Virus record (IMG/VR): IMGVR_UViG_3300046167_000365
Coordinates: 1-49,414 of that record
From: a virus
Length of the DNA: 49,414 nt
Direction: 5' to 3' (one strand)
This document shows, piece by piece, positions 40,474 to 49,414 of the stretch; the stretch's first letter is position 1; the number at the start of each line of letters is the position of its first letter. The notes under the pieces are model-generated. The model did no database searches and had not been told where the DNA came from. It was given only the letters and a program-made list of their open reading frames with translations. Made by a program: the position numbers and the translations under genes.

Positions 40474-41640
40474 TTAGTGTTTTATTATCTTAGATTTACC
40501 TCTCATTACTTGAGCAAGTTCCTCTGATTTTAAATTTGATAATCTTAATTTAGCTTGTCGTGTTGCTGCAAACTTTTCTTTCTTAAATCTTAATACTAAA
40601 TACTCTTGAGTATTAGCTCTTGTAGCTAATATAGCGTGAGCTATGTGTTTGTATAAAGCTTCTTCAGCAAACTTGTGAACAACCATTTCGTTGTCTGTAC
40701 CTAGAGAATCACTTATGTATTTTAAAGTTATTATTTTACCTGTTAAGCTAGAGTCAAAAAATATTCTACCTCTTAAATTGTCTATATAATAAACACCATT
40801 GCTATTAGCTAATTCAGGTTCTAGTCCATATCTACCACCTTGAGCGCCTCTGTATCTTTCAAACTCATCTAAATTATCCTGATTAGTGTTGTTTCTATTT
40901 GTTGCGTCTTTAAATTTATCCCAAGTTTCAGAATTAGCTGCGGCTAACAAAGTTCCGTCTGTATCAAAACTATAATCGTAATTATTATCTTGTATCAACG
41001 CTTCAGGATTACTAGTTTTTCTAGTAGGCATTATTATTCTTTCTATACCATCATTATCTAACCATGATAATTTTACATAGTTAACAAAATCATGAGGTAA
41101 TTTCATAGATAGAGAAGGTGGTACTTCGATCTCTTGAGACTTAAAAGATTTTAAAGTATCATAACTAAGCTCAGCCAAACCTCTTTGAGCGTGAAAAGCG
41201 ATATCCGTTCTTCTTACTTTAGATATTATTTTATCTTCACCCACGTAAGATATTATAAAGTTGTTTATTATATTCTCTAAAGAAACATATTGATAGTTAC
41301 CAAACTGCTCGGTAGCTAAAACCTCCCTAAACAATACAATTAAACCCGCTAAAGGAGATCCATCAGCAGCTTGCACATTCGTGTTTGGATTTGTGTTATT
41401 AAATAATATATCGTAAGAATCGTCAGGAGTAGTGTCACCTGGGTTTGTACCATTATACGAGTAACTATTTTTGTTTATTTCTACGCCGTTTATAAAAACC
41501 ACTATGTCAACCTGTTGAGTTGGTCTAGTAGCAAACGCAGCTGTAGTTACTGGTCCAACCGTAAGGTTTCCAGCCCCAGCACCTACAAAGCTTTGGCTTT
41601 GCTCATAGTAACCTTGTTGTGTTCCGTTAAATAATGGCAT
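40474..41640 (-). CDS. Conserved structural (head-tail/neck) protein (388 aa)
   Basis: The block LENIINNFIISYVGEDKIISKVRRTDIAFHAQRGLAELSYDTLKSFKSQEIEVPPSL is a conserved signature remembered from marine podovirus-like phages. The N-terminal 120 residues are a separate beta domain (TQQVDIVVFINGVEINKNSYSYNG) perhaps exposed on the tail. The C-terminal end is helical and basic. It is directly upstream of the large neck/tail protein, so a head-completion or tail-tube role is likely. Confidence 0.65.
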   Translation of the reverse strand: MPLFNGTQQGYYEQSQSFVGAGAGNLTVGPVTTAAFATRPTQQVDIVVFINGVEINKNSYSYNGTNPGDTTPDDSYDILFNNTNPNTNVQAADGSPLAGLIVLFREVLATEQFGNYQYVSLENIINNFIISYVGEDKIISKVRRTDIAFHAQRGLAELSYDTLKSFKSQEIEVPPSLSMKLPHDFVNYVKLSWLDNDGIERIIMPTRKTSNPEALIQDNNYDYSFDTDGTLLAAANSETWDKFKDATNRNNTNQDNLDEFERYRGAQGGRYGLEPELANSNGVYYIDNLRGRIFFDSSLTGKIITLKYISDSLGTDNEMVVHKFAEEALYKHIAHAILATRANTQEYLVLRFKKEKFAATRQAKLRLSNLKSEELAQVMRGKSKIIKH

Positions 41641-41643
41641 ATC

Positions 41644-42345
41644 TTATTGTTTTTCTTGTTGGATTGTTTGCATCTCTTCTTGATTAGCAATTTGGTACAT
41701 CTGAACTTCTTTTGTAGATAAGCCAGCAAATTCTAATATTTTTTCAACCAAAGCTATTTCTTCAGACTGATGTAACTGAAAATCAGTGCTGCCAGTAGCG
41801 TTATAAAGCGCTTCACCGTAAACCATAACGTAGTTCCAGTTTGGAGGTGTTGGCTTAGATATTATATCACACGTTACATTGGCTACTATTGTAGCTGGGT
41901 AAAGCTGTATCGTTGATTCACTAGTTCTAGTATACGCTGGTCTGATTAAGTTTGGAGTTGTCAGTGGAGACATTTGAAGTATCTGTATGTCTTTTTTGTT
42001 TAGCTTTTCAACTATTCTAGCTACACCGTTAGTAGTATGCATAACATTACCTAACCTATAGTTGGTTGGTAAAGTACCTATACCCGTGTTAGCCATAGTA
42101 ACATTCACTGGAGGTGCTTCGAATACACTTAATTTTTCTTCAAGTATATCTAACATGTCTGAATATTCTGTACTGTTACCGTGCAGTCTACCAAATTGGT
42201 TTATATCATAGAAATATTGCTCGAATATATCTAATTGAGCTTGTTCTGCAAATAAATTAAACTCTTGAGGCGTAACGTACCCACGTTGCTCTTTGTTTAA
42301 TGTACTCAAAACAGTTTGGTAAACAGTATCTACACTTACAGCCAT
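41644..42345 (-). CDS. Structural protein, probable head-tail connector (233 aa)
   Basis: Mixed helical and beta protein starting MAVSVDTVYQTVLSTLNKEQRGYVTPQEFNLFAEQAQLDIFEQYFYD, with LPTNYRLGNVMHTTNGVARIVEKL and NWNYVMVYGEALYNATGSTDFQLHQSEE. This layout (helical N-terminus, beta core, acidic helical end) is that of small head-tail or tail-tube proteins in podoviruses. Three bases separate it from the next structural gene. Confidence 0.6.
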   Translation of the reverse strand: MAVSVDTVYQTVLSTLNKEQRGYVTPQEFNLFAEQAQLDIFEQYFYDINQFGRLHGNSTEYSDMLDILEEKLSVFEAPPVNVTMANTGIGTLPTNYRLGNVMHTTNGVARIVEKLNKKDIQILQMSPLTTPNLIRPAYTRTSESTIQLYPATIVANVTCDIISKPTPPNWNYVMVYGEALYNATGSTDFQLHQSEEIALVEKILEFAGLSTKEVQMYQIANQEEMQTIQQEKQ

Positions 42346-42347
42346 AA

Positions 42348-42509
42348 TTAATAAGGGAATTTTTTATTTAAATATTCTTTTCTTTTGTCACAACCACAGT
42401 CTTTTCCCGTGGCTTTGCTTATTTTTTCAACTACTTTTTTTATTCCTGTAGCTTTTGTAATAGCCTCAACAGTATCGCCGAAGCCTTTTTGTTTCATGTT
42501 AAAAGCCAT
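42348..42509 (-). CDS. Small conserved protein with CGC motif (53 aa)
   Basis: A 53-codon frame: MAFNMKQKGFGDTVEAITKATGIKKVV ... KDCGCDKRKEYLNKKFPY. The GFGDTVE...TGIKKVV...DCGC-KR-E-LN-KFPY pattern is remembered from flavobacterial phages in the same position. Two close cysteines may bind metal. Probably a small virion or assembly protein. Confidence 0.65.
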   Translation of the reverse strand: MAFNMKQKGFGDTVEAITKATGIKKVVEKISKATGKDCGCDKRKEYLNKKFPY

Positions 42510-42530
42510 ATTTTATTTTTAAGTAAATGC

Positions 42531-42548
42531 AACCGCCCGAAGGCGGTT
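42531..42548 (-). terminator. UUCG-type hairpin after the gene at 42560
   Basis: On the - strand: AACCGCC-TTCG-GGCGGTT, a perfect 7-bp stem capped by the very stable TTCG tetraloop. No T-run follows directly, so it may be an attenuator or messenger 3'-end stabiliser and not a full terminator. Confidence 0.6.
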
Positions 42549-42559
42549 ACTTTACATTT

Positions 42560-43339
42560 TTATTTTACTTTTTTTGCAAACTGCTTATAGACTTCCATTC
42601 CTTGATCAGTCTTAAACCAAGCAGCTAAAGCATTATATGGGTGTTCGTCATAAGGAACAGCACATAGCTTTTTACCATTAGGATATGAAAATATCCTTTG
42701 ATCTGCTGATAATTTTATAAGGTTTTGTTCAACCGCCTTAGCACCAAAGTTTCTTAATTCAACATTTTCATCATTAGCTAACTGTAGAAACATTCCTGGG
42801 TTTCTTCTAGCCATTAGTAAAACATCTCTTTTTACTTCTTTGCTTGTTAATTCGTTAACATCACTACCTATTTGAGCTCTTAATATAGCTTCTGCCGCGT
42901 CAACATCTAGTGCTTTAGCAGCTAATAAAGCTTCTATTTCGTACTCCATGTAAGCTAAATCATCTTGAGCCTCTTCAATTTTATCATATTCTGAATAAAC
43001 AGTACCTCTTAATGGGTGATAAATTGATAATAGTTTTTGTAAGCATTGTTCTTCTTTTGGTACAAATAACTTACCGTTTCTCATTATGATTCTACCTAAT
43101 GTAGCTTCACCTTCTTGTTCGTCTACTAAAGGACTAGCCATATTAGTAGCATACTTAAGTTCTCTTTGATATCCAAGTTTTTCATCAAAATACAACAATG
43201 GTCTTTTAGACGAGTGCTTTGATGGTATTGTATATACTAGAGGTTTGTTTTTGGCTTCCATTGTATAAAGCCTATCTTTTATTTCCCAGTTCATACCTAG
43301 AGGTATGCCTAGTAATTTTTTTGTTTTTACTTTTTCCAT
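42560..43339 (-). CDS. Hypothetical protein between capsid and tail genes (259 aa)
   Basis: Starts MEKVKTKKLLGIPLGMNWEIKDRLYTMEAKNKPLVYTIPSKHSSKRPLLYFDEKLGYQRELKYATN and contains helical stretches (EEAQDDLAYMEYEIEALLAAKALDVDAAEAILRAQ) and a compact end (RIFSYPNGKKLCAVPYDEHPYNALAAWFKTDQG). No named family remembered, but its position, just after the major capsid protein and bracketed by hairpins, suggests an abundant head protein or assembly factor. Confidence 0.6.
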   Translation of the reverse strand: MEKVKTKKLLGIPLGMNWEIKDRLYTMEAKNKPLVYTIPSKHSSKRPLLYFDEKLGYQRELKYATNMASPLVDEQEGEATLGRIIMRNGKLFVPKEEQCLQKLLSIYHPLRGTVYSEYDKIEEAQDDLAYMEYEIEALLAAKALDVDAAEAILRAQIGSDVNELTSKEVKRDVLLMARRNPGMFLQLANDENVELRNFGAKAVEQNLIKLSADQRIFSYPNGKKLCAVPYDEHPYNALAAWFKTDQGMEVYKQFAKKVK

Positions 43340-43375
43340 GATATAATATAATTAAATAGTTTATAAGGGTAATAG

Positions 43376-43402
43376 TTACCCCCGTAGTTACAACGAGGGT
43401 AA
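43376..43402 (-). terminator. Hairpin between major capsid gene and next gene
   Basis: TTACCC (43376-43381) pairs with GGGTAA (43397-43402), and CGT (43383-43385) with ACG (43393-43395), with one bulge each side and a 7-base loop. It lies just after the capsid stop codon. Partial termination or messenger protection after the most expressed gene is the likely role. Confidence 0.5.
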
Positions 43403-43419
43403 GAATTACCTGTGTTATG

Positions 43420-44874
43420 TTATACTTTTTTAAGTAGAACAAAGTTATTAGCAGCTTGTACACATAAACATCTTTCTGATAAGAAGTTTACAGTCATGCT
43501 ATCTAAGTCGGAAGTAAAGTTTCCACCAACAGATCCAGTGATCCAAGACTTCATTTTTCTGTCATCTGCTTCAGAAGCTCTGTAACGGATGTGTAAGAAA
43601 GGTCTTGAGATATTTTTACCTAATGATTGGTCGTATACTGTACTTGTTCCTGCAGGCACCATGATACCTTCTACGTCAGCAATTAATCCACGAGTAGTAG
43701 CATCGTTTAAGTATTTCCAGTCAGATTTGTAGAAATCGTAAGATCCACGTCTGAAACCAGAGAAACCTAAATTTAAAGCCATATCCTCAGAATTATCGAA
43801 TACACCGTAAGATGTACCTCCAGCTCCGTAAGAATTTTGATTAGCTAACATTTTATCGATAGATAAGTTAGTAGCTCTATCTAAGAACATCATGTTCTCT
43901 TCGATAGCTCCTTGCTTGTCTAATTCTTGTAAGATGTTATCAAATTCTTGAATACCATTTGCAGGTACAGCGTTTCCAAAGTCTTGGTTGTTGTAAACCA
44001 ATCCTCTAGATTCAACAGCAGCAAATAAACCTTCAGATCCACCGAAAGATCCAGAAAGACCAGATCCAGCTACAGTTTTCTCAGCTTCAATCATTGCCAT
44101 TTCTAATTTGTCTTCAAATCTAATTCTTGTTTCAGATTCAGATTTTAAGTACCATAAGTAACCAGAAGCACCAGCTTCAGTAGCTACTTCAACCCAACCG
44201 ATTTGAGCAGTATCAGATCCTGAGATAGAATACTTACCTTTTAATATGATTGGCTTGTTAGTAAATTTAGTGAAAGGAGAGTCTACAGATTGTTGTAGCG
44301 AGTTATCAGTTCCTTTTGCATACTCAGAACCAAAGATGAATAGTTTTACCGCAGCAGCAGCAAACCCAGCATTTCCAGCACCAGCAGCTTGAATAGCAGC
44401 ATAGTCGTAAGCAGATACAGTAAGTACAACTCCAGCTATACCTTGTACTCTTGCTTTTACTGTTTTATTTCCTTGAGAAATTACTAATGTATCTCCTACA
44501 GAATATAAAGCAGCTTGTTGAGCAGCAGTTAATCCGTCACCGTTTCCAGCAGGATCAGTTACTAATGTGATCGCGTCACTTGTTCCGTTTACGTTTGCGA
44601 TTGTAGCGTTGTTAGATGCTACATGGATTCTACCTTGTTCAGACCATACAACTTCATCAGAAGCCATAGGCATTTCAGCTCCTACCATTCTTAAGAAACC
44701 AGAGATAGTACGGTTACCGTATCTTTCTACTTCTTTCTCATATACTTCTGGTAAGAATTGTTTTGCAAAGTTAAAATCATTGTCAGCAATTGACAAATAG
44801 TTATTGTCATATGCAAGTTTGTTTGGGCGAGGTACCACGTGTGATAACTCAGCGCCAGTTCCAGCTAAAGCCAT
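43420..44874 (-). CDS. Major capsid protein (484 aa)
   Basis: Builds the head shell. Begins MALAGTGAELSHVVPRPNKLAYDNNYLSIADNDFNFAKQFLPEVYEKEVERYGNRTISGFLRMVGAEMPMASDEVVWSEQGRIHV, in the style of a HK97-like capsid protein: extended N-arm, then WxExxRI. The middle has an inserted beta domain with an Ala-rich stretch (AIQAAGAGNAGFAAAAV). Codon use is more GC-rich than its neighbours, as usual for the most abundant late protein. It follows the scaffold gene, the usual order. Confidence 0.8.
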   Translation of the reverse strand: MALAGTGAELSHVVPRPNKLAYDNNYLSIADNDFNFAKQFLPEVYEKEVERYGNRTISGFLRMVGAEMPMASDEVVWSEQGRIHVASNNATIANVNGTSDAITLVTDPAGNGDGLTAAQQAALYSVGDTLVISQGNKTVKARVQGIAGVVLTVSAYDYAAIQAAGAGNAGFAAAAVKLFIFGSEYAKGTDNSLQQSVDSPFTKFTNKPIILKGKYSISGSDTAQIGWVEVATEAGASGYLWYLKSESETRIRFEDKLEMAMIEAEKTVAGSGLSGSFGGSEGLFAAVESRGLVYNNQDFGNAVPANGIQEFDNILQELDKQGAIEENMMFLDRATNLSIDKMLANQNSYGAGGTSYGVFDNSEDMALNLGFSGFRRGSYDFYKSDWKYLNDATTRGLIADVEGIMVPAGTSTVYDQSLGKNISRPFLHIRYRASEADDRKMKSWITGSVGGNFTSDLDSMTVNFLSERCLCVQAANNFVLLKKV

Positions 44875-44901
44875 AATTTTTAATTTTTAAGTTTTGTTAA
44901 T

Positions 44902-46101
44902 CTATTTTCGTTTTTTAAATCCCCACTTAACTGACTGACCATCTGCATCGACAGATCTATATGTTGTACCTTGTTGAGGTGCAGCACTTTGACCTTTCCT
45001 AGGATCCATGCTAATGTTTTTCGTAGCAGCAATACTTTGCTTCATAGCATCAGCTTTTCCTTGTTCGTAAAAATGGTTTGCAATTGCATCAGGATTCATT
45101 GCGGTGAATAAAGATTTATGATAACCAGTAGCGTCTTGCATCTCGTTGTTTTTATTAAGAAACTTCTTAACAAAATTATTGATGTTGCTTTGGCTGTCTT
45201 TTACTTCATTCGGGTTTTTAACATTAAACCTATACCTCTTGTCTCCGACTTTGTATTCAAAACCTTTGAAATCGTCATTAAAAACTTGGTTAGTTTTATT
45301 GTTGAAAGTTTGAGTTTGCTTTTCAGCAACCTCTTTGTCTTTGTTATATCTATTGAAAAAATCTACAGCTTTTTGTTGTTCGTTAGTGAGCTTACTTCCA
45401 GCTTTAATTTCTTCATAGTATTTGGACTTTTGCCCGTCCAAGTGGCTTTTAGCGTTCGCAACTTGCTCTTTTAACGCTAATTTTTTTCTTCTTATATCTA
45501 TCTCCTCATCTTCTTCTTCATCCCAAGAAAATTTATCTTCTAACATGAAGTTTATTTCTTCTGAGTTTAAGTGAGGTTTTGTTTGTTTGTAGTACTCGTA
45601 AAGCAAATCTGAATCTTCTAGTTTACTATAATCTTGATTAAGCTTTACGTAATCGTTTAAATCTCCCCCAGTTTCTTCCATAAAGTCCATTAACTTTTGG
45701 ATATTTTCTGGTAGTGGTTTTCCTGTGACTTCAGCTTCCGCAACAGCTTCTTCAATTTGCTCTTCAACCTCAGCAACTTCTTCTTCTGTAGAGTCTTCAG
45801 TAATTTCTTCTAATACTGGAGCTTCCTGTGTTTCTGCTTCCGGTTGTACTTCTTCTTGTTCTTGTGTGGACTCGGCATCTTCAGGCTCTGCAACCACTCC
45901 GCCGTCGTCAGCGTTATCTTTTTTAGTTTCATTTTCTTCTTTTGGTGTTGGTGGTTTACTTAAATCTACTTTTATTACACTGTCATCTTCAGCAGATTCA
46001 AATTTACTTTTATCAACTTTCACCACGTTTTCGTCACCTGGATCACCTTGATTATTTTTCGGTGTAGTCTCTTCGACTACGTTTTCTTTTTCTTCTTCCA
46101 T
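44902..46101 (-). CDS. Scaffolding protein (399 aa)
   Basis: Guides head assembly and is not kept in the mature virion, by analogy. The first 150 residues are extremely acidic and disordered (EVQPEAETQEAPVLEEITEDSTEEEVAEVEEQIEE). The middle is coiled-coil and helical (LALKEQVANAKSHLDGQKSKYYEEIKAGS), and the C-terminus is basic (KWGFKKRK), as expected for binding capsid protein. The position between portal and major capsid protein is that of phage scaffolds. Confidence 0.75.
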   Translation of the reverse strand: MEEEKENVVEETTPKNNQGDPGDENVVKVDKSKFESAEDDSVIKVDLSKPPTPKEENETKKDNADDGGVVAEPEDAESTQEQEEVQPEAETQEAPVLEEITEDSTEEEVAEVEEQIEEAVAEAEVTGKPLPENIQKLMDFMEETGGDLNDYVKLNQDYSKLEDSDLLYEYYKQTKPHLNSEEINFMLEDKFSWDEEEDEEIDIRRKKLALKEQVANAKSHLDGQKSKYYEEIKAGSKLTNEQQKAVDFFNRYNKDKEVAEKQTQTFNNKTNQVFNDDFKGFEYKVGDKRYRFNVKNPNEVKDSQSNINNFVKKFLNKNNEMQDATGYHKSLFTAMNPDAIANHFYEQGKADAMKQSIAATKNISMDPRKGQSAAPQQGTTYRSVDADGQSVKWGFKKRK

Positions 46102-46128
46102 AATATAATATAATAATAATTAATAAAT

Positions 46129-46992
46129 TTATCTAGGGTCAAACGAACCTAAATCAAATCCTCCGCCTAGTATATCATTACCTGCGGACTCAAAGTTTTT
46201 AGGTGGTTTACCACTATTTCTTTGGTCAATCATTTCTGATTGTTGTGTAGCTTGTATTTTTGTTCTTTCGTCTTTACGATCTTCTTTTTCTTTTTCTCTG
46301 CTTTTCATACCATCAACCTCAACTCCTTTAAGCTGCATGTTATATTGAAACTCTAAAGCCATCAACTCTTTTTTATGCAATACTTCTTGTTGCATTTTTT
46401 GAGCTTCAATTTGAGCTTTCATTTGTTCTAGTTGCGCTTGACCTTGAGCTAAAGCTTGTTCTTTTTGTAATTCAACTTGAGCAGCAGCTTGAGCAGCTTG
46501 AGTATTAGCTTGAGCTTGCATTTGAATATTTTGCTGCTGAATAGCCTGGTCTTTTTCGCCTTTCTTTTTTCTACGTATTTTAAGAAGTTGATTAGCCATT
46601 TTAATATTCTTAATATCTCTAAGGTCTATAGCGTCTTCAAGTTCTATACTTTTTTGTTGTAAAGCCATTTGAATATTATTTTCTAAAATAGCTTTTTCTT
46701 CTTCGTCTGGCATTAAGTCTATAAATATACCAAAATCGTATAAATGTAAACTTTGCATCTCTTCAAGAGTCGCAACATTATGAACTCCTATTGCTTGTAT
46801 AAAAGCATCTTTAGTTGGAGAATACTCTATAATATCAGATATCCTTAATGATAAACACTCTGCTGTTTCAGCTGTTAAATATAAACCAGCTTGTAATATA
46901 TGTCTAGTTGCTGTATTACTATTTGCAGCCGCTAACTTCTGAACGCCTACTAAAGCATTTTTATCTGGCATACTACCGTCTCCTAGCTTCAT
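46129..46992 (-). CDS. Portal protein, C-terminal part (287 aa)
   Basis: Its real start is not at 46992: dropping one base near 46980 joins it to the preceding frame as TGLNEAR-DGSMPDKNALVGVQKLAAANSNTATRHILQ, a signature remembered from portal proteins of marine phages. The middle contains AFIQAIGVHNVATLEEMQSLHLYDFGIFIDL. The last 130 residues form a Gln/Ala-rich coiled coil (portal barrel) and a basic, disordered tail. Confidence 0.7.
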   Translation of the reverse strand: MKLGDGSMPDKNALVGVQKLAAANSNTATRHILQAGLYLTAETAECLSLRISDIIEYSPTKDAFIQAIGVHNVATLEEMQSLHLYDFGIFIDLMPDEEEKAILENNIQMALQQKSIELEDAIDLRDIKNIKMANQLLKIRRKKKGEKDQAIQQQNIQMQAQANTQAAQAAAQVELQKEQALAQGQAQLEQMKAQIEAQKMQQEVLHKKELMALEFQYNMQLKGVEVDGMKSREKEKEDRKDERTKIQATQQSEMIDQRNSGKPPKNFESAGNDILGGGFDLGSFDPR

Positions 46993-48376
46993 TAAGTCCG
47001 GTTACATCTCTTATCATTTGTAAATAATAGTTGTAGTTACCTATAAGTGCTTGCATTTTGTTTCCACCACTACCTGATGTAATTTCTTGAATAGGTACTT
47101 TACCTGGATTCATATCACCTTCAGAAGTGAAACTTCGCCCTATTACGGATCCAGTTTGGAAGAACATGTTTAAAGCTTCTTGTGGGTTGTAGTTTGTACC
47201 ATTTCCTAAATCAACTTCAGCTAAACCGTCAGCGTCTAAGTAAACACCATCTGGTACCATTCTAGCCATAACTTGCTGTAACTTCAAGTGTGTTAACTGA
47301 ATCATATCAGCAAAACCAGTTATACGCTTAACTAGTGAGTCTATCTTACCGTTGTACATTCTAGGCGCAACTATAGCATAATTCATTTTTACTTTAGTGA
47401 AATCACTTTTAGGCCTCATCATGTTTCTTGACATTTCCCACCTAAGTAATTTATCAGTACCTAATATCATCGCTCCATCATAAAGACACTCAATAGATCT
47501 TAGCATTCTAGTATAACCACCTTCTTTATCTTGTGGTGGATTAAACGAATCATCTTTAGGTATTATTTTATCAGCACCAGTCGCTGTTTCTTTTACTTTA
47601 TATACTTCATTCATGTAGGTCTTGTAATTAAAGTATAAAACCTGAATAGTATTATTATCTTCTTTATCTTCGCTATGTCTAGAATTATAGTTTGATCTGT
47701 TATAAGATTTATTTTTCATTATATCCTCAAGATCACTTTCTGTTAAGTGTGGAAATTGTTTTGCCAACTCATTAACAGGTATACTTTTTACTTCACCAAC
47801 ATAATATATATCATCAAAATATGGGGACTCAGTGTAAGAGTAAACTAAGTTTGCAGGATCAACATAATCTATAACAACACCTTCAGACGTGTTGAACGAA
47901 GTTTTAACAGCACCTATACCTAAAACTGTCAAATCATAATAGAATTGCTTTTTAATAAGTTCGTACTTATTACCTTCAAACAAGGTGTTTATAGCTTGTT
48001 CTTCAGCTATTTCAACAGATTGTTTGTAAGTTAATTGCATGTGAAGCTCTAGCTCTTCAATAGTTTCTGGTAATTTTTCAATATCATTTTCAGCAGTTGA
48101 TATACCAAAGTTTTCTTTTGCAAAAGCGTCTAACTCTTTAGTACGCATGTCAGCCAATATAGACTCCATGTAATCCGTACGTTTAGCTACTCCATATGGA
48201 TCTTGAGAATAAGCTTTTACATCGTAAGTTCTTTCAGCAATACCGTTAACAACTATATCTACAAACTTAGATATGATAGGCACAGGCTTCCAGTCTAAAT
48301 TAAGATAGGACAAATCACCATTTATAGATAACTCATCCTTATATTTTTGTATTGATTGCTCGCCTCTAGCGTACAA
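46973..48376 (-). CDS. Portal protein, main part (467 aa)
   Basis: Forms the dodecameric ring at the head vertex where DNA enters. Helical and acidic clip, wing and stem regions are suggested by NLDWKPVPIISKFVDIVVNGIAERTYDVKA, ATKTSFN-like loops, and KMNYAIVAPRMYNGKIDSLVKRITGFADMIQLTHLKLQQVMARMVPDGVYLDADGLAEVDL. The frame is broken at both ends: the true N-terminus lies upstream to 48549, and it continues downstream into 46129-46992. The joined gene is about 800 aa, usual for this portal family. Confidence 0.75.
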   Translation of the reverse strand: MYARGEQSIQKYKDELSINGDLSYLNLDWKPVPIISKFVDIVVNGIAERTYDVKAYSQDPYGVAKRTDYMESILADMRTKELDAFAKENFGISTAENDIEKLPETIEELELHMQLTYKQSVEIAEEQAINTLFEGNKYELIKKQFYYDLTVLGIGAVKTSFNTSEGVVIDYVDPANLVYSYTESPYFDDIYYVGEVKSIPVNELAKQFPHLTESDLEDIMKNKSYNRSNYNSRHSEDKEDNNTIQVLYFNYKTYMNEVYKVKETATGADKIIPKDDSFNPPQDKEGGYTRMLRSIECLYDGAMILGTDKLLRWEMSRNMMRPKSDFTKVKMNYAIVAPRMYNGKIDSLVKRITGFADMIQLTHLKLQQVMARMVPDGVYLDADGLAEVDLGNGTNYNPQEALNMFFQTGSVIGRSFTSEGDMNPGKVPIQEITSGSGGNKMQALIGNYNYYLQMIRDVTGLNEARRR

Positions 48377-48549
48377 CCTTAAACTATGAAAATCATTTTG
48401 ATTAGTTCTATATCTATTAGAACCTCTGTCGTTATTAAACCACTCTTGCTCTATTGCTTTACCTACTTCAAACCATAGTCATAGCTTAACTTTTCAGCGT
48501 CGCTAACTGTTTGACTCGGGAAATAACTTCTAATGCCAGACTCTGCCAT
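48377..48549 (-). pseudogene. Portal protein, N-terminal part with frameshift
   Basis: ATG at 48549 opens MAESGIRSYFPSQTVSDAEKLSY; one missing base near 48478 moves to the frame FEVGKAIEQEWFNNDRGSNRYRTNQNDFHSLRLYARGEQS, which runs straight into the main portal part. So the portal gene starts at 48549, six bases after the terminase stop. Probably a sequencing error. Confidence 0.6.
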
Positions 48550-48554
48550 ATTTA

Positions 48555-49414
48555 TTATTTGATTATTTGTGAATTTGTTCCAGTATTACTATACTTGGAA
48601 ATGTTTATGTTTAATGGTTGTTTTTCAACCTTTGCATTTGGTGCGTATAAATGTCTATTGTTAGCCATTATAGCTAAACCAGAACTTATAGACGCATCAA
48701 ACTTTGTTCGTTTATTTATATCAAACCTACTCCAGTCGTTTAAAAGATCATTAAAATACAAATCTCCAAACGTTCCATCTTGCTTCATACCTACGTGATC
48801 TTGTATATACATTTCGATTGCAGGCGGCATGTGCTTGTTTTATATCTTCGCTAGAGTTAGGTATACCACCTACTTCTTTTTCTGCAACAGATAATTTATT
48901 CCATACTTTATCAGGTCTATTCATACTAAACCCTCTATATCCTCTACGTCTCTAAATAATACAAGAGACGAGGTTTATTGTTCTCTGCTAGTATAGGCAT
49001 CCCGTAAAATACTAAAGCCATTAGAACGTCCTCAAAGAATATCTCGGCTGTCTGGTGGTCTTGCTAAGTACTCTAAAAAGAAACTGTTTGCAGGAGCATC
49101 TTCCATACTAAACTTTGTTAACCGTGTAAAGCTCCTTTAGATCCTTCTACCATCTACAGTACCTGATATATCATAACTAGTCACAACCAAATGCACCCAT
49201 GTGTTCGTTACCTGGGTATTTCATACCGTTTTTAACAACTGTAAAGTTTTGCTTGTTAGATGGCGGCTCCCAGCTGACTTTGAACCTTCCTGCTGGATCT
49301 GGGTAAAACATTACTCTTGAATCTTTTACACCGTTAACCCATTGAAAGCTACCTATTAGTTATTTGAGCATCATTATTTAAATCCTCATTATAATCTATT
49401 TGTTCGTATATTTT
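48555..49414 (-). CDS. Terminase large subunit, C-terminal part, truncated by the window end and frameshifted
   Basis: The motor that packs DNA into the head. Only the nuclease-domain side is present; the gene runs off the window. Pieces read together as SRVMFYPDPAGRFKVSWEPP, GAFGCDSYDISGTVDGRG, LTKFSMEDAPANSFFLEYLARPP, TAEIFFEDVLMALVFYGMPILAENNKPR, GYRGFSMNRPDKVWNKLS, GGIPNSSEDIKQAHAAAIEMYIQDHVG and KFDASISSGLAIMANNRHLY, a strong match in memory to marine phage large terminases. At least seven single-base shifts (near 48822, 48930, 49037, 49110-49140, 49175, 49355) break the frame. Codons 48555-48830 are open. Confidence 0.7.

Noticed and set aside
1-49414. CRISPR arrays, insertion sequences, prophage integration module
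   Set aside because: No repeat-spacer pattern, transposase, integrase or repressor was found on either strand.

Overview
The window is most of the genome of a tailed double-stranded DNA phage with a small, podovirus-like structural set. The host is probably a member of the Bacteroidota, most likely a marine flavobacterium. The DNA is AT-rich. Genes start after A/T-rich leaders (often AATAATACTATG) with no Shine-Dalgarno sequence. One phage protein carries a flavobacterial-style signal peptide. The structural proteins resemble, from memory, those of uncultured marine and Cellulophaga-type phages. No integrase or repressor is seen, so a lytic life style is the simplest reading.

Layout. Positions 1-750 are non-coding and pyrimidine-rich on the + strand. 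They hold a G-quadruplex-capable run, a repeated palindromic 11-mer and divergent copies of a phage promoter-like motif, TAATACGA-N9-GATAAT. From 751 to 19169 all genes are on the + strand. The first 6 kb carries about 25 very small, tightly overlapping unknown genes, one canonical tRNA-Met(CAT) and several unusual tRNA- or tmRNA-like elements. Then come an ATP-dependent DNA ligase, a putative DNA-repair protein, a 3D/RlpA-like protein, an HTH protein and a sigma factor. The replication and nucleotide block follows: ERF annealing protein, PD-(D/E)XK exonuclease, SSB-like protein, primase-helicase, dCMP hydroxymethylase-like enzyme, GIY-YIG/MazG fusion, MazG-like protein, T7-type endonuclease I and class Ia ribonucleotide reductase (NrdB, NrdA). 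A strong hairpin terminator at 19191-19217 separates the two arms.

From 49414 down to 19216 all genes are on the - strand. In transcription order they are: terminase large subunit (C-terminal part only), portal, scaffold, major capsid protein, neck/tail proteins, a very large neck/tail protein, fibre-like proteins, internal virion proteins, a 2976-residue polyvalent protein (HExxH peptidase motif plus HAD phosphatase), and a lysis/membrane group with an L,D-transpeptidase-like enzyme. If the genome is circular or concatemeric, the leftward promoter copy near 365-400 would read through position 1 into the terminase and late arm.

Sequence quality matters here. Several long genes (primase-helicase, dCMP hydroxymethylase, portal, large tail protein, terminase) are broken by single-base indels whose removal restores conserved protein sequence. 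The density rises sharply in the last 600 bases. Long-read sequencing error is more likely than true decay. No DNA polymerase or single-subunit RNA polymerase is visible; these may lie in the missing part.
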